Shown piece by piece: positions 63,302 to 64,000 of a stretch of DNA of 64,000 nt. Source of the stretch: Pseudomonadales bacterium. Its GTDB lineage: Bacteria; Pseudomonadota; Gammaproteobacteria; Pseudomonadales; UBA7239. Where the stretch lies: NCBI GenBank assembly GCA_028280345.1, contig JANQLY010000026.1, positions 17,391 to 81,390 of the forward strand. Reading direction: 5' to 3'. Below the pieces are notes generated by a model, which saw only the letters and a program-made list of their open reading frames with translations, searched no databases and was not told the DNA's origin. The translations under genes were made by a program, and so were the position numbers. How positions within the stretch are numbered: the first letter of the stretch is position 1; each line of letters begins with the position of its first letter.

Positions 63302-64000
63302 TCAGCTTAACACCGGAAATCTATCGGTATAAAAGCTGAATTCCTGTCTTAGTTGAGCCGACGATACCCCAAAATCGCCCTCCAGATCATAAATAATCTG
63401 GCCATATTTGCCCCGCGGGTTTGCCTGCATATAGCGCTGCAAATCCTCCCTGGCACTATGCGGCATACCGATGCCTGCTACCTCGTAAATCCGCGCAACC
63501 ATGGCAACATCGTCACTCATAAACTCGCTAAACAACACGTCGATCACCTGGTTTCCGGGCAGGCTGTCGCGATCGCGCACGCAGGCAGTGAGCAGGCGCT
63601 TGACGCGATCTATCCAGTAAGCCTTGAGGCCGTCAATATCTACATCGTAGCGGCGCAAGCGGTCCCCATAGGCAAGCATGGTCAATATCGAGGTAATCAC
63701 CTGAGCCGGATCGCGGTGGTTAATCGCAAGCGTCGCATCGGGGAAAGTCCGATGCAAGGGCAGCAACTGTTCCATATGCTGCGGCGATTTGAGAATCCAG
63801 CGTATTTTATTCACTCCTGTATTGCGTTTACGCAACCACTGCACTGCTTTGATAACATTTTTCATATAGGCGTAGTGTGGCGTCTGGTCGTGACTTACAT
63901 AGTAATCACGCCAGCGCGGCACCCGCGCCAGCCAGTCGAGGTTATAGGAGGAGAAGTCGAGATTTTCGAGCTCCAGCTCCTCGTGAATATGATCCGGGTC
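63302..64000 (-). CDS. Sulfotransferase family protein, cut by window end
   Basis: About 232 C-terminal residues of a PAPS sulfotransferase-like protein. The frame stays open to the end of the window (the residues before the first Met are DFSSYNLDWLARV), so the N terminus and the 5'-phosphosulfate loop are missing. Visible: KIRWILKSPQHMEQLLPL, ATLAINHRDPAQVITSIL with the 3'-phosphate Arg-Asp-Pro motif, and a C-terminal dimer region ending FSFYTDRFPVLS. Acceptor unknown. A second sulfotransferase in the window, besides the TPR fusion at 20729. Confidence 0.75.
   Translation of the reverse strand, partial: DPDHIHEELELENLDFSSYNLDWLARVPRWRDYYVSHDQTPHYAYMKNVIKAVQWLRKRNTGVNKIRWILKSPQHMEQLLPLHRTFPDATLAINHRDPAQVITSILTMLAYGDRLRRYDVDIDGLKAYWIDRVKRLLTACVRDRDSLPGNQVIDVLFSEFMSDDVAMVARIYEVAGIGMPHSAREDLQRYMQANPRGKYGQIIYDLEGDFGVSSAQLRQEFSFYTDRFPVLS

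Overview
This 64 kb window comes from a gammaproteobacterium. A marine, Cellvibrionales-like lineage (Spongiibacteraceae/Halieaceae type) is my inference from gene content. Firm anchors are a GrpE-DnaK-DnaJ-DapB locus, a tmRNA whose tag reads ANDDNYALAA (the form known from Pseudomonas), ParC, GlpE, a DUF1631 protein and many genes for catabolism of hydrophobic acids and alcohols. No rRNA, tRNA, CRISPR array, insertion sequence or prophage gene was recognised.

Layout. 1-5.2 kb: end of a FAD oxidoreductase, an aldo/keto reductase, an LprI-like protein, then a fatty-acid-CoA-ligase/flavin-reductase operon divergent from an MBL-fold hydrolase. 5.2-13.4 kb: heat-shock locus grpE-dnaK-dnaJ followed by dapB. 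A large secreted thrombospondin-3/FG-GAP protein lies in reverse orientation between grpE and dnaK, and each of these two chaperone genes has its own sigma-32-like promoter with the same 14 bp spacer. 13.4-20 kb: a large membrane protein, a TetR regulator with repeated operator-like 13-mers, a Tat-exported small protein, a GMC oxidoreductase, and an alcohol dehydrogenase/SDR pair. 20-20.7 kb: ssrA (tmRNA), followed by two ~92 bp repeats that each end in a copy of the tmRNA 3' end, with terminator hairpins between, resembling the rtT repeats behind E. coli tyrT. 20.7-29.3 kb: a TPR-sulfotransferase, a short MscS-like channel, a DnaT-like small protein, a 1349-residue FG-GAP/TSP3/DUF4114 protein with an internal duplication, and an epimerase. 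29.7-37.9 kb: two adjacent membrane proteins with degenerate GGDEF domains, a PQQ alcohol dehydrogenase fused to cytochrome c, an SGNH-like membrane protein, a sodium:solute symporter and a SnoaL-like protein.

37.9-48.6 kb: housekeeping-type genes (glpE, pterin dehydratase, NuoE-like ferredoxin, DUF1631, parC, thioesterase, DUF815 ATPase) and a second copy of the large membrane protein family. 48.9-54.3 kb: acyl-CoA synthetase plus nitronate-monooxygenase-like operon, small membrane proteins, and TRAP transporter membrane subunits without an adjacent binding protein. 54.4-64 kb: methyltransferase, aldolase/SDR fusion with cupin, a lipoprotein/BTLCP cysteine peptidase pair that looks like one gene broken by a frameshift, GNAT, RDD protein, and a reverse-strand operon of PaaI thioesterase, LLM flavin oxidoreductase and alkyl-sulfatase-like MBL hydrolase, ending in a sulfotransferase cut by the window edge.

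Together the enzymes (two acyl-CoA ligases, two thioesterases, flavin reductase, LLM and NMO-type flavoenzymes, SDRs, Zn-, GMC- and PQQ-dependent alcohol dehydrogenases) suggest oxidation of alcohols to acids, CoA activation and further oxidation of lipid-like or cyclic substrates. The actual substrates cannot be read from the sequence.
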